From contig CAZIAD010000045.1 of the NCBI GenBank assembly GCA_964537555.1, positions 1-26,457 of the forward strand: 26,457 bases of DNA, written 5' to 3'. The DNA is from CAYRWR01 sp964537555. GTDB lineage: Bacteria > Spirochaetota > Brevinematia > Brevinematales > CAYRWR01. Below, one piece after another: positions 7,811 to 15,088 of the stretch (its first letter is position 1; each line of letters opens with the position of its first letter). A model generated the notes under the pieces. The model worked only from the letters and a program-made list of their open reading frames with translations, was not told the origin of the DNA and did not search any database. A program made the translations under genes and the position numbers.

Positions 7811-9004
7811 TTAAGAGGGTTTTTGCATAGCATTGTGCATTTTTAACAGATCACTATGTTCCTGGACATCGTGAACCCGCAGGATATTAGCTCCATTTAA
7901 GAGGCTCTGATAATGCAGCAGCAGGGTACCTACGAGACGCTGTGAAGGGTCAGACTGATCCAGAATAGTTCCAATCAGTGATTTTCGGGACGCCCCTATG
8001 AGAATGGGGAGTCCCAGAGCTCTAAAAGCTGATAAGTGCTGAATAATTTTCTTATTATGCTCAAGGGTCTTGCCAAAGCCAATTCCGGGATCCAGAATGA
8101 TCCGGTCTCTTTTAATACCGGACGCCAGTGCCAGGTCTATTCGCTCATCGAAAAATGCCCTGATATCCAATATCACATCATCGTATTGTGGCTGGTCCTG
8201 CATATTCTGGGGACTGCCCTGCATGTGCATCACCACTACGGGACAGTCGAATTGAGCAGCTACCTCACGCATCTGTGCTGATCCCAGGCCCTGTATATCA
8301 TTTATGATATGCGCTCCTGCTTCCAGGGCGGCCCGGGCTACACCCGGCTTTACAGTATCTACAGAGATCAGGGCTGGTACCTGTTCACTGGCCAGTATCT
8401 GGACCAGAGGGAGGATTCGTTCCCGTTCCAGGGCTTCACTGACACCGGTGGCCCCGGGCCGGGAGGACTCCGCTCCGATATCGATGATAGTGGCACCCTG
8501 ATCTATCATTTCCCGGCAGTGCAGCAGGGCCTTCTCAGGATTGAGATATTTTCCCCCGTCATAAAAGGAATCTTCATTGACATTCAACACCGCCATGATT
8601 TGGGGAGTATCCATTGAAAGACTGCGATCATGAGCTACTATGTCGGGAAGGGCTCGCTGAAATCCGGCCAGATCCTGTTCTAAGTCCTGGGCCAGGCCTT
8701 TAAGAGCCTGATGCTGCTGCCGGGACAGGCTGAATATGACCTGGCTGTACTGTGAGCGGGTAGCCAGGAGGATGACATCATGTAAGCCGGCTTCACCCTG
8801 GATGACTCCCCGGGGCACTACCGCGTCTCCCCCGCTGGAAAGAAGGGTCTGTTTGACAATATTAGCCTGAGCAGCACTGAGTTGTTTTACTTTTACAGGA
8901 AGGATCTCCCATTTGCCTGAAAAAATATCCAGCGAAGCGGGATGAGGAGACAAAGCACGGATCTCATTTAGTAAAAGCCCGGGATTCAGCCTCATGATCT
9001 CCAT
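7811..9004 (-). CDS. folP: Dihydropteroate synthase with N-terminal extension
   Basis: Folate-pathway enzyme joining para-aminobenzoate to 6-hydroxymethyl-dihydropterin diphosphate. The TIM-barrel domain spans about 134-390, with loop 1 VLNVNEDSFYDGG (139-151), loop 2 DIGAESSRPGA (175-185), SVDT, NDI, HMQGSPQNM, DPGIGFGK (308-314), GASRKS (339-344) and RVHDV. An extra domain of about 130 residues precedes it, making 397 residues against about 270-280 for the classical enzyme; similar extensions are known in some FolP lineages. Loop 1 has NE where most enzymes have TP. The start may be ATG 9004 or 8995; both sites are weak, 6 nt after the upstream stop, consistent with coupling. Confidence 0.93.
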   Translation of the reverse strand: MEIMRLNPGLLLNEIRALSPHPASLDIFSGKWEILPVKVKQLSAAQANIVKQTLLSSGGDAVVPRGVIQGEAGLHDVILLATRSQYSQVIFSLSRQQHQALKGLAQDLEQDLAGFQRALPDIVAHDRSLSMDTPQIMAVLNVNEDSFYDGGKYLNPEKALLHCREMIDQGATIIDIGAESSRPGATGVSEALERERILPLVQILASEQVPALISVDTVKPGVARAALEAGAHIINDIQGLGSAQMREVAAQFDCPVVVMHMQGSPQNMQDQPQYDDVILDIRAFFDERIDLALASGIKRDRIILDPGIGFGKTLEHNKKIIQHLSAFRALGLPILIGASRKSLIGTILDQSDPSQRLVGTLLLHYQSLLNGANILRVHDVQEHSDLLKMHNAMQKPS

Positions 9005-9010
9005 AGGACT

Positions 9011-9931
9011 CTATTCAATGCGGAGGGCCGTATAATCATTTACCAGCCACTGGTTTTCGTGATTTTTGTAGAGGTAAAATGTATAACGCAGAGAATAGGA
9101 CACCGTCCTGACTTTATACTCTACGTCACATTCAACGGTAGCACTGTTTTCTGTGATCTCACTGCGATTGATCTTGTAACTCAGGATCAGATCCTGCCAG
9201 TGAACCGTCAGATAACGTTTGAATCTCTCCAGTACATCCAGCCTGTAGGCACCGGTCCGGGCATTCTCGTAATCACTGGCAAAATTTTGAAACGACATGA
9301 TAAGACGATTGGCATCTATATGGGCCAGAAACCTGTCCCAGTCTTTTTTCATCTTAGCGTCTATGAGATCGGCAATGGCGTCATAGGGGGGCATCTTTTT
9401 GATAGCATCCAGATGGGCCATGGACTGCTGCTTTTCAGTATTTAACTTTTCTTCAATGATCCGGGGGGATTTTACCAGGATCTTGTAGAATGATGACTCT
9501 ACTTTATGGGAGGGATCGTCAGGATTGGGATAGAACACCCCCTTGATATAGTAATAACCTGACTCCCTGACATCAAACCACTGAGTTATATCGATGGTAC
9601 GGGAAAAGGACTCACCCGGTTCCAGCCATATATTTCGGAAGTCCCCGCTGGAGGATTCGTTTTCCTTCATTTCGATCTTAAAGTCATCACGGATCACTAT
9701 ATCTTCGTTTTTTGGAGTCTTTACCATAAAGAAAAAGCTTTCATAGATCTGAGGCGACACAAAAAATCCGAATTTTTCCCCTTCCTGATTAAACACATTG
9801 ACCACTACCGGTATGGCTTCATTTAAACGGTAGGTCTGACTGTAAAACTGTAATTCTACTTTTATCTCAGAATGGGCTGTAGCAGTCAGTAAGAGGCTCA
9901 GTAACAGGCTTATTGTAAGGGGAAATTTCAT
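9011..9931 (-). CDS. Exported protein with Ig-like N-terminal and NTF2-like C-terminal regions
   Basis: A 306-residue protein with a signal peptide (residues 1-21, cleavage near TAHSE) and no lipobox cysteine. Residues about 22-155 look like a beta-sandwich (VELQFYSQTYRLNEAIPVVV, then WLEPGESFSRTIDITQWFDV and GYYYIKGVF), similar to protein-interaction or inhibitor-type Ig-like domains. Residues about 190-306 have the alternating pattern of a cystatin/NTF2-like domain ending WLVNDYTALRIE. This is pattern reading, not a family match; function is unknown. The ATG follows GAGGAG. It has its own promoter and lies 6 nt upstream of folP, so it probably leads that operon. Confidence 0.8.
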   Translation of the reverse strand: MKFPLTISLLLSLLLTATAHSEIKVELQFYSQTYRLNEAIPVVVNVFNQEGEKFGFFVSPQIYESFFFMVKTPKNEDIVIRDDFKIEMKENESSSGDFRNIWLEPGESFSRTIDITQWFDVRESGYYYIKGVFYPNPDDPSHKVESSFYKILVKSPRIIEEKLNTEKQQSMAHLDAIKKMPPYDAIADLIDAKMKKDWDRFLAHIDANRLIMSFQNFASDYENARTGAYRLDVLERFKRYLTVHWQDLILSYKINRSEITENSATVECDVEYKVRTVSYSLRYTFYLYKNHENQWLVNDYTALRIE

Positions 9932-9970
9932 ACAGGACTCCTCTGTAATATCTCTACCCTGTTTATCGGT

Positions 9971-9999
9971 ATTATATGGCTGTACTTTGAGAATTTCAG
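9971..9999 (-). promoter_or_regulatory. Promoter for the exported protein / folP unit
   Basis: Minus strand -35 CTGAAA (9994-9999), 17-nt spacer, -10 TATAAT (9971-9976), about 40 nt before the start codon. Confidence 0.5.
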
Positions 10000-10010
10000 G
10001 GCTTTTTCTG

Positions 10011-10775
10011 TTATATTTCTATAAAATCCGTAGGAAGGTCTCTGAGAGCAATACTAAAACGGATATGGGGATAATGGGGCTGCATCTCCTGCTCCATGGT
10101 GGCACGGACTATATCGTGGGTGTTGTTGTTTTCACTGAGATGGAGCAGGCACACTTCTTTGCTTTTTTCACTAAGACAGCGCTTTAAAAACTCGACGCAA
10201 CCCTGATTGGACAGATGTCCCTTGTTGCTCAGGATACGCTGCTTGATGTCCATAGGGTACCAGGAGCGGCGCAGCATCTCCAGGTCGTAATTAGACTCTA
10301 CAGCAATGAGCTGGCAGTCCCGGGCAATATCCAGAATACCGTCATGAAAAGAACCCATGTCTGAAGCCAGGAACATACAGCTGTCCTGTCCGGCACAGAC
10401 CTTATAACCCAGGCAGTGAGCCGCATCGTGATTGACATCAAAGCATTCTACCTGTAGTTCCCCTACCTGAATGGACTGCCCATGGACCAGGTCTTCATAG
10501 TGTTTGAGGTGAAAGCGTAGATTGGCCCGGCTGTCCGGGTGGAGATAGACCGGGACCTGAAGCAGGCGTTGTATAGCTCTCAGTCCCTTGACGTGGTCGG
10601 AATGCTCATGGGTGATAAAGATGGCCTTGATCTTAGCCGTACTGCGCTGCAGCCGGGATAGGAAGTATGTGAGCTGATTTGCCGAAATGCCTGTGTCTAT
10701 AAGGATGGCATCATCACCCTGCTCTATGTAAAAGCAGTTCTGCTTGGAACCGGAGGAAAGACTGGAAAATAACAC
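10011..10775 (-). CDS. WalJ/YycJ-like metallo-beta-lactamase-fold hydrolase
   Basis: A 254-residue MBL-fold protein starting LFSSLSSGSKQNCFYI, the typical opening of the YycJ/WalJ group. The zinc signature THEHSDH is at 55-61, with ASDMGSF (about 138-144) and SNKGHLSN (about 183-190) carrying further candidate ligands. Family members are exonuclease-like or envelope-linked hydrolases; the WalJ protein of low-GC Gram-positives belongs to the WalKR locus, which is absent here. The start is a GTG that shares one G with the trpA stop (TAGTG), so the gene is translationally coupled to trpA. The assigned role beyond hydrolase is inference. Confidence 0.88.
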   Translation of the reverse strand: MLFSSLSSGSKQNCFYIEQGDDAILIDTGISANQLTYFLSRLQRSTAKIKAIFITHEHSDHVKGLRAIQRLLQVPVYLHPDSRANLRFHLKHYEDLVHGQSIQVGELQVECFDVNHDAAHCLGYKVCAGQDSCMFLASDMGSFHDGILDIARDCQLIAVESNYDLEMLRRSWYPMDIKQRILSNKGHLSNQGCVEFLKRCLSEKSKEVCLLHLSENNNTHDIVRATMEQEMQPHYPHIRFSIALRDLPTDFIEI

Positions 10776-11539
10776 TAGTCCCCCAGGATTCCCTTAATAA
10801 AGGTGCTGATCTCAGCCAGGGCCCGGGATTCATCCTGCTCGTGCTCCAGCATACGTTTAATAATAGCGGAACCAATGATGACCCCGTCAGAATATTCAGA
10901 GATCTGGCTAAACATCTCTCTCTTGCTGACCCCGAAGCCGGCATACACGGGCTTGCCGGTGACGGTCTTGAGATGCTCCAGGCTCTTCAGCGAGGAAGCA
11001 GGGATACTGTCCCGTACACCAGTGGTGCCAAAGAGATTGACATAGTAGATAAAGCTGCCACTGGCCTCAGCTACCGCCCCGATCCGTTTATCGTCAGCAT
11101 TGGGGAACAGTAAAAGTATGGGATCGATACCCTTTTCTTTACATTTTGTAAAGGTGTCCAGCCCTTCGTCCAGCTGCAGGTCGGGAAAGATAATACCTGA
11201 CACCCCGCATTTATTACACTGCTCCAGGACCCGGTCCTCCCCGTAAGTGAACAGGGGGGAATAATAACTCATGAGGTAGAGAGGTACGGTGACTTTATCT
11301 TTAATGGCCTGCAGACCCTCGAATATCCTGTCCAGATTGATACCCCGTTCCAGGGCCTTATGAGAAGCCAGAGCTATGGTAGGCCCGTCAGCCACTGGGT
11401 CTGAGTATGGCACCCCTACTTCGATAGCAGATACCCCGGCAGCCTGCAGGGTCAGAATGGCCTTTTGGGTAAATTCCATACTGGGAAAACCGGCAGTTAC
11501 GTAAGCGATGAGGCCTTTTTTGGAGAAATCTATCTGCAT
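10775..11539 (-). CDS. trpA: Tryptophan synthase alpha subunit TrpA
   Basis: Cleaves indole-3-glycerol phosphate to indole and glyceraldehyde 3-phosphate as part of the alpha2-beta2 complex with TrpB. The catalytic acids are in IEVGVPYSDPVADGP (E40, D51), and the mobile loop FGTTGVRD (170-177), GFGVS and DGVIIGSAI phosphate-binding segments are intact. The loop usually reading PDLP is FPDLQLDEG here. The length (254) is normal. The ATG follows AAAGGA and a very good promoter at 11565-11593. No trpB, trpC or other trp gene lies in the window; instead a WalJ-like gene is coupled downstream. This is an isolated trpA. Confidence 0.95.
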   Translation of the reverse strand: MQIDFSKKGLIAYVTAGFPSMEFTQKAILTLQAAGVSAIEVGVPYSDPVADGPTIALASHKALERGINLDRIFEGLQAIKDKVTVPLYLMSYYSPLFTYGEDRVLEQCNKCGVSGIIFPDLQLDEGLDTFTKCKEKGIDPILLLFPNADDKRIGAVAEASGSFIYYVNLFGTTGVRDSIPASSLKSLEHLKTVTGKPVYAGFGVSKREMFSQISEYSDGVIIGSAIIKRMLEHEQDESRALAEISTFIKGILGD

Positions 11540-11564
11540 GGGGAGTCCTTTAATTTAGTGGTAT

Positions 11565-11593
11565 ATTATAGGATAAAAGGAGGGATTTGGCAA
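11565..11593 (-). promoter_or_regulatory. Promoter for trpA
   Basis: Minus strand -35 TTGCCA (11588-11593), 17-nt spacer, -10 TATAAT (11565-11570). The leader is about 20 nt, too short for an attenuator or T-box. Confidence 0.65.
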
Positions 11594-11760
11594 ATGAGTG
11601 GATGGGAGGGGCAAGGCAAATCTCTCACAAGGCAGGGAGTACACGGAGAAGGAAAAGAGAACATATTATTAATGAGGAATGTATAAACTTACATACAGAC
11701 ACCAAGTGTCCCATCCTGCATTTGATCTAAGGACAGGATCCCGGGATAGCACTTCCTGGC

Positions 11761-12249
11761 CTATTCTTTATATGTATGCCAGGCATCTCTCAGGTAATAT
11801 ACATTGCCTTTTATTTCCTGCCTCCCATTTTTTCTGATCCATCTGGCCACTTTCATATACCATTTATTAAATAGCTCAACATCGTATTTCAGCTTATTTG
11901 GGCTCAGGAAATTTTTACTCCAATAGACCCGCCCATAATTGCCCTCAGCTTGAAAATTATGCCGTGAATATTCTATGACTGGTGCTTCATAGGTATCTAC
12001 GTAAAATCTTCGATTATTAGTGATATAGTTTTCCTGAATAGGCACAAGCCTGATGTCCCAATCAAAATCTTTATTCCATATTAAATAACACCAGTCTTTT
12101 TCTTCATCCATAGCAAAGCTATCTATAAAAACCGGTTCTTCCAAGGGAGACCAGTTTTTGATTATTTGGATATCGCCAGTTGTCTTTAAAAAAGAAATGA
12201 ATTCTCGTTCATCTTTTTGGGTCATTGCCAGAGCTGTTTGTTTACCCAT
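11761..12249 (-). CDS. Hypothetical protein, 162 residues
   Basis: A soluble-looking protein without signal peptide or membrane segment, rich in Trp, Tyr and Asp (WNKDFDWDIRLVP, YGRVYWSKNF, VARWIRKNG). I recognise no family. It is similar in size and aromatic richness to small immunity-type or phage-associated orphans, but that is only an impression. The ATG at 12249 follows AGGAAA. The gene opens the accessory region downstream of the trpA promoter. An imperfect inverted repeat (ATCCTG/CAGGAT inside AAGTG/CACTT, 11704-11754) lies just past its stop. Coding confidence is good; function is unknown. Confidence 0.75.
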   Translation of the reverse strand: MGKQTALAMTQKDEREFISFLKTTGDIQIIKNWSPLEEPVFIDSFAMDEEKDWCYLIWNKDFDWDIRLVPIQENYITNNRRFYVDTYEAPVIEYSRHNFQAEGNYGRVYWSKNFLSPNKLKYDVELFNKWYMKVARWIRKNGRQEIKGNVYYLRDAWHTYKE

Positions 12250-12340
12250 AATATTTCCTGTTGATTATTATCGGGGGATTAAGTAAGTGTATATGACCAG
12301 AGTTTTTCTACCTTGTATGACTCGGCAACGGGGGCATGCA

Positions 12341-12363
12341 TGGCCACAGGCCTTAGTTATTGG
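12341..12363. repeat. Direct repeat copy 1 flanking the glycan-binding gene
   Basis: A 23-nt segment about 20/24 identical, with one gap, to 13850-13873. The shared core is CTTAGTTAT preceded by TGGC-ACA-GG. The two copies bracket the AT-rich gene at 12391-13785. Confidence 0.4.
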
Positions 12364-12390
12364 ATGCAAAAATCACTATAGCTATACATT

Positions 12391-13785
12391 CTATGGTAGT
12401 TCATACGTTTGGTATATATCTCTGAATCCACTAAAGTCCGGAGTCATAAATTTTTTAAGTGAGTTTCGATGCTCTGCCCCTTGTATCAAAATTTCTGAAA
12501 TGCATGTATCATTATATTTTGTTCCGGGATAGACTTCCAATATCTCGAATTTTATCTTAGTCAAATTGGTGTTAATGTCAATAAAGCTACCTGGAATTAT
12601 ATTGACTGGATTAGTAGTATTAAAGATTTCATAGGAATTAGTTGAAAAATATTCAATTTTCGAGAGTATAGTTTCCGTTCCATTGAAGCAGGTTATTCTG
12701 ATTTTTTTTAACTGATTATTTTTGAAAAATAGATCTTTTGTCTTAAGATATCCGTTAACTAAACTCAACGTATCTACATGAATAGAGTTTTCAAATTCAA
12801 TACTTATCCATTCTCCCTCACCAAATTCAGTATTACCTTCAACCCAGGCAGTATCTAACTTGCCATCAAAGGCGAGACTGGCTGGATAATTTTTCAAAGT
12901 GCTTGATGCCTCAATCTTCTTGATTTTCATCTTTTTAAGTAAACTGTTTTGAGATTTATAATACAGAGTGTTCATTAGCGGTCCATCAGAGATACAAAGA
13001 TAAATATCGTCTTCCCTAGTAGGTTTGAAATCCTTTTTATGTATCATTAAATGAGATGAATCGATTTTTCCTGAAAATTTAATCGCTTCTGATAACCAAT
13101 TCGGGGTAGTATATCCACTTTTCAATTTATTAATTGCATCCTGCTTACCTTTTTCCAGTAAATAAGAAAAATCAATATCTAAATAGAAATCCTTTATGAT
13201 TCCAAATTTCCAGTTGCCTCCTGTATGAAGGAAATATCCAAAATAATGATCCACATCACTTAAACGTGATGGATATGTTTCTTCAATTTCAAAATAATTG
13301 GGTTGAGTATAATCAATTTCAATGACTTTCATTTCCTGCGGGCCAAAATTTAGTTCACTGGTATATAGAGCTATTTTATTTGTAACCGTATGGTTATTAT
13401 AGTCGTAATAACTTTTATAACTGTAAGTGCTTTCTCCCCATTCTTGACTCCACTCAACATTCTTACCATTTACTTTAATGGAGTAATTAATTTTGTTGAG
13501 CATATCCTTTCTTTTTAACCATGAGATTCCTAGATGAGCAATGGGAAAACTATATCTAACACTGTGCTTAGAATTTGATGTGTTTTTAAGTTCATAACGG
13601 ACTGAGACTTTTGTCTGCGTATATTTTGGACTGATTTTCAGATCTTCCCTTTGGCATAGAACATTATTATCTTTTATATAAATGATATTTCCCCCAGCCA
13701 AATTATACCCAATAGCTGTGGGGCTGCCATTAGCAAAAGATAATGTAAATATTCCGAGAAATAAGAAAATGAGTATATTTTTCAT
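12391..13785 (-). CDS. Secreted protein with C-terminal NADase-type glycan-binding (discoidin-like) domain
   Basis: A 464-residue protein with a signal peptide (1-19, SFANG). Residues about 20-280 are beta-rich and resemble DUF4424-like exported proteins (YELKNTSNSKHSVRYSFPIA, then MKVIEIDYTQP). The C-terminal part (about 288-437) matches the NADase-type glycan-binding domain: SSTLKNYPASLAFDGKLDTAW, GEGEWISIEF, LVNGYLKTKDLFFKNN, and YPGTKYNDTCISEI. Such domains bind carbohydrate or cell surfaces and often accompany toxins or surface proteins; no catalytic domain is evident here. The ATG follows AAGGAA. The DNA is clearly more AT-rich than flanking housekeeping genes, suggesting transfer, and a near-direct repeat flanks it. 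Confidence 0.8.
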   Translation of the reverse strand: MKNILIFLFLGIFTLSFANGSPTAIGYNLAGGNIIYIKDNNVLCQREDLKISPKYTQTKVSVRYELKNTSNSKHSVRYSFPIAHLGISWLKRKDMLNKINYSIKVNGKNVEWSQEWGESTYSYKSYYDYNNHTVTNKIALYTSELNFGPQEMKVIEIDYTQPNYFEIEETYPSRLSDVDHYFGYFLHTGGNWKFGIIKDFYLDIDFSYLLEKGKQDAINKLKSGYTTPNWLSEAIKFSGKIDSSHLMIHKKDFKPTREDDIYLCISDGPLMNTLYYKSQNSLLKKMKIKKIEASSTLKNYPASLAFDGKLDTAWVEGNTEFGEGEWISIEFENSIHVDTLSLVNGYLKTKDLFFKNNQLKKIRITCFNGTETILSKIEYFSTNSYEIFNTTNPVNIIPGSFIDINTNLTKIKFEILEVYPGTKYNDTCISEILIQGAEHRNSLKKFMTPDFSGFRDIYQTYELP

Positions 13786-13849
13786 GATAATTCCTTAGAG
13801 TGCATATTATTGTCCTTTAATGAATTTTCCTATAAGCAGGTCCTTAGTC

Positions 13850-13873
13850 TGGCGACATGGACTTAGTTATGGG
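13850..13873. repeat. Direct repeat copy 2 flanking the glycan-binding gene
   Basis: A 24-nt partner of 12341-12363, sharing the CTTAGTTAT core and most of the preceding bases. It lies 65 nt upstream of the gene's start codon. Confidence 0.4.
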
Positions 13874-14070
13874 AAGTGATAGTAGTATAGCCCAGTCGGA
13901 CCTATTGTACCACCTTTCCTCTGCTCTGGCAAATATTTTTCTCTGTATGTACTCTTCATGACACCATCGACTCATTGCCATCCTGGGTACCGCCAATGAA
14001 AACGTAGTCCCTGCCTCTATCATTCTCCAAGTCTCAGTAAGGAATTCTTTGTGCAAAGTAGCCTTTCATA

Positions 14071-14281
14071 ATGACATATACAAGTACGGTGTCTAATCCA
14101 GTCGTTCCAGAGGCTCTTCGGACAAAAAGGATTAAATCCAGAGTCGAAAAGAGGAATCAGTGATTCTATTGATTTCTTTCGACTATATGAGAATTGTAAG
14201 TTGGTTGAATTGTGTCCAGAAGAAGGCCAGTCGGGTTTCAGGCAAATCTCGGCAGAAGTAAAGGAAATAGGACGATTGTAA
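14071..14281 (+). pseudogene. Possible frameshifted gene remnant
   Basis: An ATG at 14071 opens 30 codons (ending EKRNQ) while the next frame over is open without an ATG from 14075 to the TAA at 14279-14281. It encodes a protein-like stretch (DFFRLYENCKLVELCPEEGQ, then GFRQISAEVKEIGRL). Joining the two needs one frameshift between about 14120 and 14160. No ribosome binding site is visible and no family is recognised. It could also be chance open frame. Confidence 0.25.
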
Positions 14282-14298
14282 ATTTTCCTCTGATTCAT

Positions 14299-14327
14299 TT
14301 GTTTTGCTTGGATTCATGGTATATATT
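14299..14327 (+). promoter_or_regulatory. Candidate promoter for the 72-residue ORF
   Basis: -35 TTGTTT (14299-14304), 17-nt spacer, -10 TATATT (14322-14327), about 50 nt upstream of the start at 14379. Confidence 0.4.
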
Positions 14328-14378
14328 AAATGATTGGAAATTTTTTACTATTGTGTCGATATAAAGAGGAGGCATGGC

Positions 14379-14597
14379 ATGAAAAGCAAATCTCCCTATA
14401 ATGATGGACGTGAATACAGCAAATTTCGCTTACCAAATCAGGCACTGGAATATATCGCTGCGCATTACAGGTCACATCATAAGGAGGTACTGGATATGCT
14501 CAAAATCTGGGACATGAGCGGGGACCTGGATCTTTTGTCGGTTACTGATATATATATGAAAATAGAAAAAGATATGGGACTGGATATTCATGTCTGA
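14379..14597 (+). CDS. Small hypothetical protein, 72 residues
   Basis: A 72-residue soluble protein (MKSKSPYNDGREYSKFRLPN at its start, then a mostly helical body with HYRSHHKEVLDMLKIW). The reading frame is open further upstream, but the ATG at 14379 has a near-perfect GAGGAGG (14366-14372) at 6-nt spacing, so that start is chosen. An overlapping two-codon reading frame (ATG GCA TGA from 14374) sits between the site and the start; whether it matters is unknown. No family is recognised. A plausible promoter lies at 14299-14327. It stands isolated between two gene-free stretches. Confidence 0.55.
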   Translation: MKSKSPYNDGREYSKFRLPNQALEYIAAHYRSHHKEVLDMLKIWDMSGDLDLLSVTDIYMKIEKDMGLDIHV

Positions 14598-14755
14598 AAG
14601 ATAAAGACCTCCTGTTCGATATCTTCCGTCATTGCGGTTTCTCATGTTCTCCGGCATAGGCACTCCATGGCAGACCCGGCACTTACTCCCGCCGACAAGG
14701 CAAGATCCTTCGGTAGTCAAGTAAAGTATAGGGTAGAGACTCAGGCTGACAAATG

Positions 14756-14786
14756 AGTCAATAGTCGATAGTCACTAGTCAAAAGT
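14756..14786. repeat. Heptamer tandem repeat (AGTCNNT, four copies)
   Basis: Four consecutive 7-nt units begin AGTC at 14756, 14763, 14770 and 14777, three of the form AGTCNNT and the last AGTCAAA, followed by a partial AGT. One more TAGTC lies about 40 nt upstream. Too short and too imperfect for CRISPR. Confidence 0.7.
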
Positions 14787-15034
14787 GGGCATTTTCTTTT
14801 TAAGTCTGAGCTCCAAACTGCAACTGATACATAATCTGCAACCAATAATACTCCCTGTACCCTGCCGAAAGGCTGCCTGCTACGCTCCGCACCGTGCGCC
14901 CCACCCTACACCCCAGCAGGGCTGACCTACCCCAGCCTACACCCCTCCGCCAGGACATTCAGCCCGCCTGGCACCATGCCAGCTATACTCCAGCAGACAT
15001 TCCGCGGTGGGAGGCCCTATAGTCCCAACGTCCA

Positions 15035-15080
15035 AAAAAGCCCCTTCTTTGCATACTTTCTTGGGGCTGCAAGAAAGTAT
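15035..15080 (-). terminator. Terminator and overlapping alternative hairpin after the ankyrin gene
   Basis: On the minus strand an AGCCCC/GGGGCT stem followed by a run of six T forms a terminator-like element. Its 5' arm overlaps the loop of a perfect 11-bp inverted repeat (15053-15063 with 15070-15080, ATACTTTCTTG and its complement). The two structures exclude each other. Confidence 0.55.
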
Positions 15081-15088
15081 GGAGCCCG

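Larger units (their letters stand above)
13786..14378. other. 593-bp interval without a confident intact gene
   Basis: Apart from direct-repeat copy 2 and a possible gene remnant at 14071-14281, I see only short open frames on both strands, which lack ribosome binding sites and recognisable motifs. Minus-strand frames of 70 and 92 residues (13844-14056, 14020-14298) are more likely shadows or debris than genes. Confidence 0.5.
14598..15088. other. About 490 bp without a gene
   Basis: No coding frame with start signals is seen on either strand. The stretch contains a heptamer tandem repeat (14756-14786), a pyrimidine-rich GC-rich segment on the plus strand (about 14850-15000, many CCCTACACC-like words), and the overlapping hairpins at 15035-15080. 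Confidence 0.7.

Noticed and set aside
7811..9004. Several plus-strand frames (60-102 residues) inside folP
   Set aside because: Antisense shadows of a confidently identified gene; no start signals.
11540..11760. trp leader attenuator, T-box or TRAP site upstream of trpA
   Set aside because: The promoter leaves only about 20 nt of leader; no Trp-codon peptide, terminator pair or GAG/UAG repeats.
13844..14298. Minus-strand frames of 70 and 92 residues
   Set aside because: No ribosome binding sites or recognisable motifs; composition looks like noncoding DNA or the complement of a decayed plus-strand gene.
14756..14786. AGTC heptamers as a CRISPR array
   Set aside because: Units are 7 nt with no spacers; no cas genes in the window.
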